Source: Gemmatimonadota bacterium (GTDB taxonomy: Bacteria; Gemmatimonadota; Gemmatimonadetes; Longimicrobiales; UBA6960). Taken from it: DNA of 8,774 nucleotides. Of this stretch, positions 1 through 5,760 are shown one piece after another. Location: the NCBI GenBank assembly GCA_002712565.1, contig PAUA01000034.1, forward strand, positions 1 through 8,774, in the 5' to 3' direction. Every line of letters starts with the position of its first letter. The stretch's first letter is position 1. The notes below the pieces were generated by a model. It was not told the DNA's origin. It searched no databases and was given only the letters and a program-made list of their open reading frames with translations. The position numbers and the translations under genes were made by a program.

Positions 1-69
1 GACCAGCATCTCGGGCCCACCGTGTCCGACCAGTTGGACGGCCGTCATGGTCTCGGGGATCGAACTCAT
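1..69 (-). CDS. Quinone oxidoreductase / zinc-type alcohol dehydrogenase-like protein, N-terminal fragment (continues past the left edge)
   Basis: Only the first 23 codons are inside the window, reading MSSIPETMTAVQLVGHGGPE and then MLV. The pattern T-A-V-Q-L-x-G-H-G-G-P-E-x-L is the usual opening of NADPH:quinone reductases and related medium-chain dehydrogenases, in which the GroES-like fold begins right at the N-terminus. The family reduces quinones or enoyl/keto groups with NAD(P)H. The specific substrate cannot be judged from this fragment. The ATG overlaps the TGA stop of the enolase-superfamily gene by four bases (ATGA), so the two are almost certainly translated from one mRNA with coupling. 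A second in-frame ATG lies at codon 8, just before the conserved block, and could be the true start. The coupled first ATG is preferred because of the stop/start overlap. The fold assignment is fairly firm; the role is inferred only from operon membership. Confidence 0.7.
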   Translation of the reverse strand, partial: MSSIPETMTAVQLVGHGGPEMLV

Positions 70-1178
70 TCCCCCACCTCGAACACCGCCAGGGGCTCGC
101 CCAGTGCCGGTTCGTCGGGCACGGCGCCGATCCCCGGATCGGGCGGGGCGTCGGCGAACCCTCCGTCGTTGGCCACCCCGCAGTCGACCGGGTCCACCGT
201 CAGGTGGTCGAAGCACAGCCAGGTCGCCCGCCGGAACGGTTCGGGGACCGTCTGGGCCAGGTGCACCGCGGCGGTGGCGGACAGCGCCGTCCCCCCGGTG
301 TCCTCGACGTTCATCCGGATTCCCGCCTCGAGGCAGACGTCGCGCATGCGCCGGGCGGGAGTGATGCCACCGACCCGGCCGACCTTGAGGCCGACCACCT
401 CGCAGGCGTGGTCGGCGACGATCCGCAGCAGGTCCCCGAGGGTGACGAGCGACTCGTCGATGGCGAGCGGCTGCCCGACGGCGGAGCGGACGGCAAGGTG
501 CTGCTCGTAGGTCTGGCACGGCTGCTCGACGACCCGCTGGATGTCGCGGGTGGCGTTCAGGGCGGCGATCGCCTCGGCGGGGGTCCAGGCCCGGTTGACG
601 TCGAACGTGACCTCCTCTCCCGGCGCCATGGCGGCGTCGAGGACCCGCATCCGTTCGATGTCCGCATCGACGTCGGCACCGACCTTGGCCGAGTGGAACG
701 TGTACCCCTCGGCGCGGGCCAGGTCGATCTCGGCCAGCAGTTCGTCGGGCGTACCCGACGGGATGGAGGAGTGCAGGCGGACCCTCCCCTCCTCCCGCCC
801 ACCCAGTGCGTCGCACAGGGGCAGTCCCGCGGCGCGGGCCGTCAGGTCCCAACAGGCCATGTCGATCGCCGACTTCACGTAGCCGTGCCCGGGCAGGGCC
901 ACGTCCATGGCCCGGTAGACGGCATCGGTGTGCCGGGGGTCCATGCCGAGGACGGCGGGCGCCAACTCGGCGACGCCGGCACGGATCCCGCCGGCGAAGG
1001 CCGGCAGGTAGGTCGACCCCCACGGACAACCCTCTCCCCAGCCGACGAGCCCCTCGTCGGTGTCGAGCCGCAGGATGGTGGAGTCAAGGCGCTCGAAGTG
1101 GAGCCGCCCGCCTGAGAGCGAGTACGACCGCTTCAGCGGAAGCTCCAACCCCCACATCGTGATTCGGGTGATCCGCAC
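66..1178 (-). CDS. Mandelate racemase/muconate lactonizing enzyme family protein (enolase superfamily), possibly a betaine or hydroxyproline epimerase/dehydratase
   Basis: This 370-aa protein has the usual length for its family: an N-terminal capping domain (about 1-125) followed by the TIM barrel. Enolase-superfamily residues are visible in order: S163-A-K165 (position of the KxK catalytic motif), metal ligands D193 (FDVNRAW), E218 (VEQPC) and D241 (AIDES), then K265 (GLKVGRVGG). Two lysines on opposite barrel faces are typical of MLE-subgroup epimerases, racemases and syn-dehydratases, which abstract an alpha proton next to a carboxylate. The first lysine of KxK is a serine here. Y57, D293 and W320 lie where, as I recall it, hydroxyproline-betaine 2-epimerase (HpbD) has its cation-pi and carboxylate substrate residues, so an N-methylated amino acid is a plausible substrate. 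Other candidates are cis-3-hydroxyproline dehydratase and dipeptide epimerase. The GTG start is set by a strong AGGAGG eight bases upstream. The gene lies 45 bases behind the DMGDH-type gene and overlaps the next gene by four bases. Family is certain; substrate is a hypothesis. Confidence 0.9.
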   Translation of the reverse strand: MRITRITMWGLELPLKRSYSLSGGRLHFERLDSTILRLDTDEGLVGWGEGCPWGSTYLPAFAGGIRAGVAELAPAVLGMDPRHTDAVYRAMDVALPGHGYVKSAIDMACWDLTARAAGLPLCDALGGREEGRVRLHSSIPSGTPDELLAEIDLARAEGYTFHSAKVGADVDADIERMRVLDAAMAPGEEVTFDVNRAWTPAEAIAALNATRDIQRVVEQPCQTYEQHLAVRSAVGQPLAIDESLVTLGDLLRIVADHACEVVGLKVGRVGGITPARRMRDVCLEAGIRMNVEDTGGTALSATAAVHLAQTVPEPFRRATWLCFDHLTVDPVDCGVANDGGFADAPPDPGIGAVPDEPALGEPLAVFEVGE

Positions 1179-1186
1179 AGTTCGCG

Positions 1187-1192
1187 CCTCCT
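1187..1192 (-). promoter_or_regulatory. Ribosome binding site of the enolase-superfamily gene
   Basis: On the minus strand this reads AGGAGG, a full consensus Shine-Dalgarno sequence, eight bases upstream of the GTG at 1178. It decides in favour of the GTG start over any internal ATG (the next is codon 8). Confidence 0.8.
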
Positions 1193-1223
1193 GTCGCTGT
1201 TGGTCGGTGGGCAGACGGGCCGC

Positions 1224-3647
1224 CTACATCCTCAGGCGTTCGTTGGCGGGATCGTAGGCGGCCTCGCCCAGGACCCGGGCCGGATAGCGCTCGCCGAGAA
1301 CCATCACCTCGAGTTCGGTGCCGGGCTCGGCATCCTCGGGCGACACAAAGGCGAAGGCGTACACCTTCCCGGTCGTGTACCCGTGGCCGCCGGAAGAGGT
1401 GAGCCCGACGGCCCGGTCGCCCCGGAACACGCCCTCGCCTCCGGTGCACTCAGCAACGTCGCAGTCGACCTCGAGGTAGGCGGAGGCCCATCGGCGGGGC
1501 TCGGCGTCGCGGGCCAGCAGCGCCCCGCGTCCGACGAAGTCGCCCTTGTCGCGCTTCACAAAGGACCCGACCCCGGCCTCGACCGGGTCGACGTCGTGGG
1601 TCATGTCGCGCGAGGTCCGGTAGCCCTTCTCCATCCGGAGGCTATTCACGGCGTGGTGGCCGATGTCGGCGACGCCGAGGTCCTGCCCGGCCTTCCAGAG
1701 GCCGTCGTAGACGGCGAGCATCCCCGCCATCGGAACGTGTATCTCCCAGCCCAGCTCACCCACGAAGCCCACCCGCAGCGCCCGCAGCGACACCCCGCAG
1801 ACATCGACCTCCTGCGCCGAGAGCCACGGGAAGGCCGCATTCGACAGGTCGGCCTCCGTGCAACGGCCGAGCAGGTCGCGGGCCAGCGGCCCGGCCACCG
1901 ACAGCACACCGTAGTACTGCGACACCGTGGCGAGCGTGGCGTCGAGGCCGTCGGGCAGGTGCGTCTCGATGAACTCACGGTCCTTGAGTTCCCCCACCGC
2001 CGCCGACACCAGGTAGAAGTGGTCCTCGGCGAAGCGGGTGACGGTCATCTCCCCCTCGACCCGGCCGGTCGGGGTGAGGAAGTAGTTGAGGCCGATGCGG
2101 CCGACCCTCGGCAGGCGGTTGGTCGTGAGCCGGCCGAGTGCTTCGGCGGCGTCCGGGCCGGTGAACTCGAACTTGGCGAAGGCGGTCATGTCGGCGATGC
2201 CGACCCGCTCGCGCACGGCACGGACCTCCTCGCGTACCGGCTCGAACCAGGCCACGTGCCGGAAGCCGACCACGTCCTCCTGCGGGAGGCCGACCGCAAC
2301 CGGGTACCACTTGGGCCGTTCCCAGCCGTAGACCTGCGTGAACACGGCCCCGTGCTCCGTGTGACGATCGAAGCACGCCGTCGATTTCAGTGGCCGCAGC
2401 GCCGGGTGTTCGAGGCCGGGCACGGGGGTCTGGTGCCGGTACATGTAGTCCTCGGTGCCCTTGAGGCGCCCGTAGTTGCCCTCGGGGACGAACCCGAAGC
2501 GCCGGGGGTCGTAGCCCCGCACGCTCAGCTGCGTCTCGCCGTGAACCATCCAGCGGGCCAGTTCACGGCCGAGGCCGGGACCGTCGGCGACGCCGACCTG
2601 GGCGCCGCACGCCATCCAGAAGTTACGCACCCCCGAGTGGCCCAGCATCGCCTCCCCGTCGGGCGTGTGCGTGATGGCACCCCGGACGGTCTGCCTGATG
2701 CCCCGTGGCTCGAGGCACGGCATGCACTCGAAGGCCCGCACCAGGCGCTCGCCGATGATGTCGTAGTCGATCGGGAACAGCGGGTTCTCGAGGTCCCAGA
2801 CCACTTCGTCGTGCCAGACCGCCTCGGCGCCCACCTGCTCGTAGATCCCGATCAGTCCCGCATCCTGCTCCTGGCGGATGTAGCCCGACAGGTAATCGTC
2901 GCGCATAACCGGCAACTCGACGTCGAGGGCGGCGATCTCGGGCACCGGCTCGGTGATGAGGTAGGCGTGCAGGGCGTTGGCCATCGGCACCCGCAGGCCG
3001 ACCATCCGGGCCACGCGATCGGCGAAGCAGCCGGCGGCGTTGACGACGTGCTCGCAGGTGACGGTGCCCCGCTCGGTCACGACGTCCCAGTCGCCGTCGG
3101 GGCGGCGGTTGATCCCGAGCACGCGGTTGCGGCGGGACGTACCGGCGCCCCGGCTGCGGGCACCGGCGAGCAGGGCACTGGTGGCGCCGGACGGATCGAC
3201 ATGGCCGTCCCGGGGCGTCCAGATGGCGCCCACAATCCTCGACACGTCGTACAGCGGGTGGTGCTCGGCGACGACCTCCGGACCGACCCAGTCCATCTCG
3301 AGGCCGGCATAGGCGGCAACGCCCAGCTGGCCCTTCAGCCAGTCGACCTCGATCGGCTCGTAGGCAACCCGGAACGAGCCGGGCTCGTGCCACGAGGTGG
3401 AGACACCGGTCTCCTCCTCGAGCGCCGGATACAGCTCGGTGGCGTACCTGCGCATGGATGCCAGCGTGTAGCTCGACACCGAGTGGGTGACCTGGCCAGC
3501 GGCGTGCCAGGTGGAGCCCGACGTGAACTCGGCCTTCTCGACGAGCAGGGTGTCGGTCCAGCCCTCCCGGGCGAGGTGGTAGAGCACGCTGGCCCCGACG
3601 ATGCCGCCGCCGACGACGACGACCCGGGCGTGGTCGGGCATGGCCAT
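1224..3647 (-). CDS. Dimethylglycine/sarcosine dehydrogenase-type FAD-dependent oxidoreductase with C-terminal aminomethyltransferase (GcvT) domain
   Basis: This 807-aa, two-module protein has normal length and domain order for dimethylglycine dehydrogenase/sarcosine dehydrogenase. Residues 8-365 form the DAO-type FAD domain with GGGIVGAS (13-20) for the dinucleotide and STWHAAG (45-51), whose H48 matches the histidine that holds FAD covalently. H227 (LHAYLITE) and Y256 (GYIRQE) match active-site residues of the family. A short linking domain (about 368-425) precedes the GcvT folate module (about 427-800), with ADMTAFAKFEF, GRVEGEMTV and GELGWEIH landmarks. E533 stands where bacterial dimethylglycine oxidase has a catalytic aspartate; as I recall, animal DMGDH also has Glu there. 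Expected reaction: oxidative removal of an N-methyl group, with the methylene passed to tetrahydrofolate and electrons to FAD. The gene is first in the leftward operon. The ATG has CAGGAG seven bases upstream; a second ATG two codons later is less well spaced. The true amine is unknown; with a Rieske demethylase nearby, the partly demethylated product of a betaine fits. Confidence 0.9.
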   Translation of the reverse strand: MAMPDHARVVVVGGGIVGASVLYHLAREGWTDTLLVEKAEFTSGSTWHAAGQVTHSVSSYTLASMRRYATELYPALEEETGVSTSWHEPGSFRVAYEPIEVDWLKGQLGVAAYAGLEMDWVGPEVVAEHHPLYDVSRIVGAIWTPRDGHVDPSGATSALLAGARSRGAGTSRRNRVLGINRRPDGDWDVVTERGTVTCEHVVNAAGCFADRVARMVGLRVPMANALHAYLITEPVPEIAALDVELPVMRDDYLSGYIRQEQDAGLIGIYEQVGAEAVWHDEVVWDLENPLFPIDYDIIGERLVRAFECMPCLEPRGIRQTVRGAITHTPDGEAMLGHSGVRNFWMACGAQVGVADGPGLGRELARWMVHGETQLSVRGYDPRRFGFVPEGNYGRLKGTEDYMYRHQTPVPGLEHPALRPLKSTACFDRHTEHGAVFTQVYGWERPKWYPVAVGLPQEDVVGFRHVAWFEPVREEVRAVRERVGIADMTAFAKFEFTGPDAAEALGRLTTNRLPRVGRIGLNYFLTPTGRVEGEMTVTRFAEDHFYLVSAAVGELKDREFIETHLPDGLDATLATVSQYYGVLSVAGPLARDLLGRCTEADLSNAAFPWLSAQEVDVCGVSLRALRVGFVGELGWEIHVPMAGMLAVYDGLWKAGQDLGVADIGHHAVNSLRMEKGYRTSRDMTHDVDPVEAGVGSFVKRDKGDFVGRGALLARDAEPRRWASAYLEVDCDVAECTGGEGVFRGDRAVGLTSSGGHGYTTGKVYAFAFVSPEDAEPGTELEVMVLGERYPARVLGEAAYDPANERLRM

Positions 3648-3654
3648 GAATGTG

Positions 3655-3660
3655 CTCCTG
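3655..3660 (-). promoter_or_regulatory. Ribosome binding site of the DMGDH-type gene
   Basis: The minus strand reads CAGGAG, with seven bases to the ATG at 3647 and thirteen to the in-frame ATG two codons downstream. The spacing favours the first ATG. Confidence 0.7.
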
Positions 3661-3679
3661 CGGGGGTGGCGCCGAGACT

Positions 3680-3691
3680 GGACAGTTGTCC
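3680..3691. promoter_or_regulatory. Secondary inverted repeat, possible auxiliary operator half of the divergent promoter
   Basis: The sequence GGACA-GT-TGTCC is a perfect 5-2-5 inverted repeat. It keeps the outline of the stronger palindrome at 3708-3723 (TGG.ACA, two-base centre, TGT.CC) with one base fewer per arm. Its centre (3685.5) is exactly 30 bp from the centre of the main palindrome (3715.5), close to three helical turns, as expected for two cooperatively bound sites on the same DNA face. A short inverted repeat of this size can occur by chance, so this is suggestive only. Confidence 0.35.
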
Positions 3692-3703
3692 GCTGTTCAG
3701 ATC

Positions 3704-3709
3704 ATTATG
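3704..3709 (-). promoter_or_regulatory. Candidate -10 element of the leftward (DMGDH-type) operon
   Basis: On the minus strand this reads CATAAT, one base off the TATAAT consensus and conspicuously AT-rich for this DNA. It would place the transcript start near 3697 with an untranslated leader of about 50 bases that includes the CAGGAG site. It touches the left end of the main palindrome (3708-3723), so a bound regulator would block it. No good -35 is seen (GTGCCA lies at the 17-base spacing), which would fit an activated or weak promoter. Confidence 0.35.
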
Positions 3710-3723
3710 GTACATTTGTACCA
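3708..3723. promoter_or_regulatory. Perfect 7-2-7 palindrome, probable operator for the MurR/RpiR regulator
   Basis: TGGTACA-TT-TGTACCA is a perfect inverted repeat with seven-base arms, lying in the only divergent intergenic gap of the window and ending two bases before the regulator ATG. Its AT-rich character stands out in the surrounding GC-rich DNA. Location and symmetry are what an autoregulated dimeric repressor operator should show: binding would cover the -10 region and transcript start of the regulator and the upstream edge of the leftward promoter, so both operons could be controlled at once. RpiR-family proteins are known to bind such palindromes; assignment to this particular regulator is inference from adjacency. 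Confidence 0.65.
3711..3716 (+). promoter_or_regulatory. Candidate -10 element of the rightward (regulator) operon
   Basis: TACATT sits inside the palindrome, about ten bases before the regulator ATG. Transcription from it would start around 3723-3726, at or next to the ATG itself. That fits the absence of any Shine-Dalgarno sequence before this gene, meaning a leaderless message. The only -35-like hexamer is TTGTCC at 3686-3691, at a long 19-base spacing, so the assignment is weak. Confidence 0.3.
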
Positions 3724-3725
3724 CG

Positions 3726-4604
3726 ATGGCACCCACCTCCCCAGCCCAGGTCCTCGATCGACTTGCCGAGTCGTATCCCGACCTCAGTCCACAGGTCCGG
3801 CTGGCCGCACGCCACCTCCTCGACCAGCCGGGCCGCGTGGCGGTGCTCTCGATGCGCCAACTGGCCGACGAGGCGGGCGTCAAGCCCAACACCCTCGTGC
3901 GCCTCGCCCGTGCGATCGGCTTCGAGGGCTACGACGACCTCCGGGAGCCATTCCGCAGCGATGTGGCAGGGGCCGGCACCTCCTTCCCCGATAAGGCCCG
4001 CTGGCTCCAGGCCATCGCCGAGGCCGAGCACCACGGTGAGTTGCTCGCCGACCTGGCCTCCTCGAACCTCGACATCGTCGAACAGGCCTTCGACGACCTC
4101 GACTCCTCCGAACTCAAGATGGTCGCCGACACCATCCTCGACGCCGACCACACCGGCGTGCTCGGCGTCGGTGCCCTGGCGCCCCTCGCCCGACACTTCT
4201 GCTATGTGGGCTCGATGGCGCTGCCGGGCCTCCGCGCCCTCCCCACCAACGACGGCCTCCCGATCGACGACGTGGCCCGTATGGGTCCCGGTGACGTCCT
4301 CCTCTCGATGACCTTCGCCCCCTACCGCACCGAGATCGTCGAGGCCACGCGTCTCGCGGCCGATCGGGGTGTCACCGTCGTCGCCGTCACCGACAGCCGC
4401 ACGGCACCCACCGCCCTCGCCGCCGAACACGTCTTCGTCGCCGCCACCGAGACCCCCCTCTACTTCGCAAGCGTCATCGGCGTCGTGGCGCTTCTCGAGG
4501 CACTGCTCGCCTTCCTCGTCGCCGACAGCCGCGTCGAGGCCACAGAGGCCATCGAACAGTTCCACCAGCACCGCCGAGCCGCCGGCGCGTACGCCAGGGA
4601 GTAG
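3726..4604 (+). CDS. MurR/RpiR family transcriptional regulator (HTH + SIS domains)
   Basis: This 292-aa protein has the standard RpiR layout. The N-terminal helix-turn-helix domain is about residues 5-80 with the S42-M-R-Q-L-A-D-E-A-G-V core and V58-R-L-A-R-A-I-G-F-x-G-Y. The C-terminal SIS domain is about 130-265. The ligand loop reads S194-M-T-F-A-P-Y200, the S-x-x-F-x-P-Y form found in many RpiR proteins, rather than the S-x-S-G motif of sugar-phosphate-sensing members. The effector may therefore be a pathway metabolite and not a phosphosugar. No ribosome binding site precedes the ATG; the palindrome ends two bases before it, which argues for a leaderless transcript and autoregulation. 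The start is supported by family homology beginning at Q8-V-L-D-R-L. It is first in the rightward operon, four bases ahead of the aminotransferase GTG, and divergent from the DMGDH-type operon, so it is the likely local regulator of both. Confidence 0.92.
   Translation: MAPTSPAQVLDRLAESYPDLSPQVRLAARHLLDQPGRVAVLSMRQLADEAGVKPNTLVRLARAIGFEGYDDLREPFRSDVAGAGTSFPDKARWLQAIAEAEHHGELLADLASSNLDIVEQAFDDLDSSELKMVADTILDADHTGVLGVGALAPLARHFCYVGSMALPGLRALPTNDGLPIDDVARMGPGDVLLSMTFAPYRTEIVEATRLAADRGVTVVAVTDSRTAPTALAAEHVFVAATETPLYFASVIGVVALLEALLAFLVADSRVEATEAIEQFHQHRRAAGAYARE
4596..4601 (+). promoter_or_regulatory. Ribosome binding site of the aminotransferase
   Basis: AGGGAG lies within the last codons of the regulator, seven bases before the GTG at 4609. 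It fixes that GTG as the start and rules out the long in-frame extension that would overlap the regulator gene. Confidence 0.65.
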
Positions 4605-4608
4605 TGCC

Positions 4609-5715
4609 GTGAACCTCCACCTCGCCAACCCCAACCTGAAGGACCCCGAATTCTACGTGCCGGGACTACCGGTCGACTGGGTGACTGCCCGCTACGGCAT
4701 CCCCGCCGACGAGGTGGCCAAGCTCGGATCCGCCGAAAACCCGTTCGGCCCCTCCCCGAAGGCCATGGCCGCCATCCGCCAGGAGGTCGAACAGATCCAC
4801 CTGTACGCCTCCTGGACCGCCGAACCGCTGCGCGAGGCCCTTGCCGAACGGTACGGCTACAACCCCGAGAACTTCGTCTGCGGATCCGGCGAGACCGAGG
4901 TGATCGCCCTCATCATCCGTGCCTACGCCGACCCGGGTGGCAAGGTCCTCATGACCCGGCCCTGCTTCCCGATGTACCACCTCTTCGCCGAGGCCGAGGA
5001 CCGCCGACCCGTCTACATCAACACCCCGACCATGTCGTGCGACGTCGACGCCTACATCGACGCCGTCGAGCCCGACACCCGGATCGTGTTCATCACCAAC
5101 CCGCACTCCCCCTCCGGCACCTGGCTCGAGGAGGCCGACGTCCGACGCATCGTCGAGGCCGCCCCCCACGCACTCGTCGCCCTCGACGAGGCCTACGTCC
5201 ACTACTCGGACACACCCGGCCACATCCACCTGGCGAAGGAGTACGACAACCTGATCGTGCTACGCACCTTCTCCAAGGCCTTCGGCCTGGCCGGCCTGCG
5301 CCTCGGCTTCGGCGTCGCCCACCGCGACCTCATTCCTCCGCTGCTCGCCGTCAAGCCCACCTGGAACGTGGGTCGCCTCCAGATCGTCGGCGGCATCACA
5401 GCCCTGACCGACGACGAGCACGTGGACCGGACCGTCGCCGCCATCCTCGAGGGCAGGACCCACGTCAGGGAGCGCTTCGGCGAACTCGACCGCTTCCGTA
5501 TGGTCCCGGGCACCCGCTCCAACTTCATGCTGATCGAGATCCTCGACCCCGACACCGATTCGACGAAGGTGTTCACCGGCCTGCTCGAGCGGGGCGTCAT
5601 CGTCAAGGACGGCTCGCTGTCGTTCCGGGGCCTCGGGAAGCGCTACCTGCGCAGCGACATCAACCTCCCCCACCGGATGGACCGACTGGTGGACGCACTG
5701 GCCGACCTGCCCTAG
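4609..5715 (+). CDS. HisC-like pyridoxal-phosphate aminotransferase (fold type I, class I/II)
   Basis: This 368-aa protein has the length and motif order of histidinol-phosphate-type aminotransferases: S41-A-E-N-P-F-G (substrate/N-terminal region), GSGE at 92-95 (cofactor phosphate), N164-P-H-S-P-S-G, D193-E-A-Y (pyridine nitrogen contact), F221-S-K-A-F-G-L-A-G-L-R with Schiff-base K223 and phosphate-binding R231, and R348 near the C-terminus for the substrate carboxylate. It would exchange an amino group with a 2-oxo acid. The block usually reading Y-P-D in genuine HisC is Y66-A-S here, and no other histidine gene is nearby, so histidine biosynthesis is unlikely. The GTG start follows the regulator stop by four bases with AGGGAG in good position. 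Placed in a demethylation cluster, it may deaminate the primary amino acid left after N-methyl removal. The oxo-acid product and amino donor are unknown. Confidence 0.88.
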   Translation: MNLHLANPNLKDPEFYVPGLPVDWVTARYGIPADEVAKLGSAENPFGPSPKAMAAIRQEVEQIHLYASWTAEPLREALAERYGYNPENFVCGSGETEVIALIIRAYADPGGKVLMTRPCFPMYHLFAEAEDRRPVYINTPTMSCDVDAYIDAVEPDTRIVFITNPHSPSGTWLEEADVRRIVEAAPHALVALDEAYVHYSDTPGHIHLAKEYDNLIVLRTFSKAFGLAGLRLGFGVAHRDLIPPLLAVKPTWNVGRLQIVGGITALTDDEHVDRTVAAILEGRTHVRERFGELDRFRMVPGTRSNFMLIEILDPDTDSTKVFTGLLERGVIVKDGSLSFRGLGKRYLRSDINLPHRMDRLVDALADLP

Positions 5716-5748
5716 CCTGCCGCCCGCCACAGGCCCGTCGACGACGAC

Positions 5749-5754
5749 GAGGAG
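5749..5754 (+). promoter_or_regulatory. Ribosome binding site that selects the TTG start of the Rieske gene
   Basis: GAGGAG is six bases before TTG at 5761. No ATG or GTG lies at a better position, and the Rieske homology starts soon after, so the rare TTG start is well supported. The rest of the 45-base spacer after the aminotransferase shows only a weak 5-bp stem and no terminator. Confidence 0.65.
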
Positions 5755-5760
5755 CACGAC

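Noticed and set aside
66..1178. Firm naming as hydroxyproline-betaine epimerase (hpbD)
   Set aside because: The substrate-residue comparison rests on remembered positions, S163 replaces the first KxK lysine, and the cluster lacks proline racemase-family and proline-oxidation genes.
1179..1223. Promoter or terminator in the 45-base gap between the DMGDH-type and enolase genes
   Set aside because: No hairpin with a T-tract and no promoter-like hexamers are seen. The gap contains only the AGGAGG ribosome binding site of the downstream gene.
1200..4604. Very long plus-strand open frame running antisense through the DMGDH-type gene and in frame into the regulator
   Set aside because: It is the stop-poor antisense frame typical of GC-rich coding DNA. 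The encoded sequence before residue 843 has no family features, whereas the minus strand encodes a full DMGDH homologue. Only the part from 3726 is real.
4609..5715. Histidine biosynthesis gene hisC
   Set aside because: No other his genes are adjacent, the Y-P-D motif is altered, and the context is catabolic. HisC-like is as far as the sequence supports.
5715..5734. GCCTG...CAGGC stem in the aminotransferase-Rieske spacer as a terminator
   Set aside because: The stem is only 5 bp with a 10-base loop and no T-tract. The Rieske gene is more likely co-transcribed.
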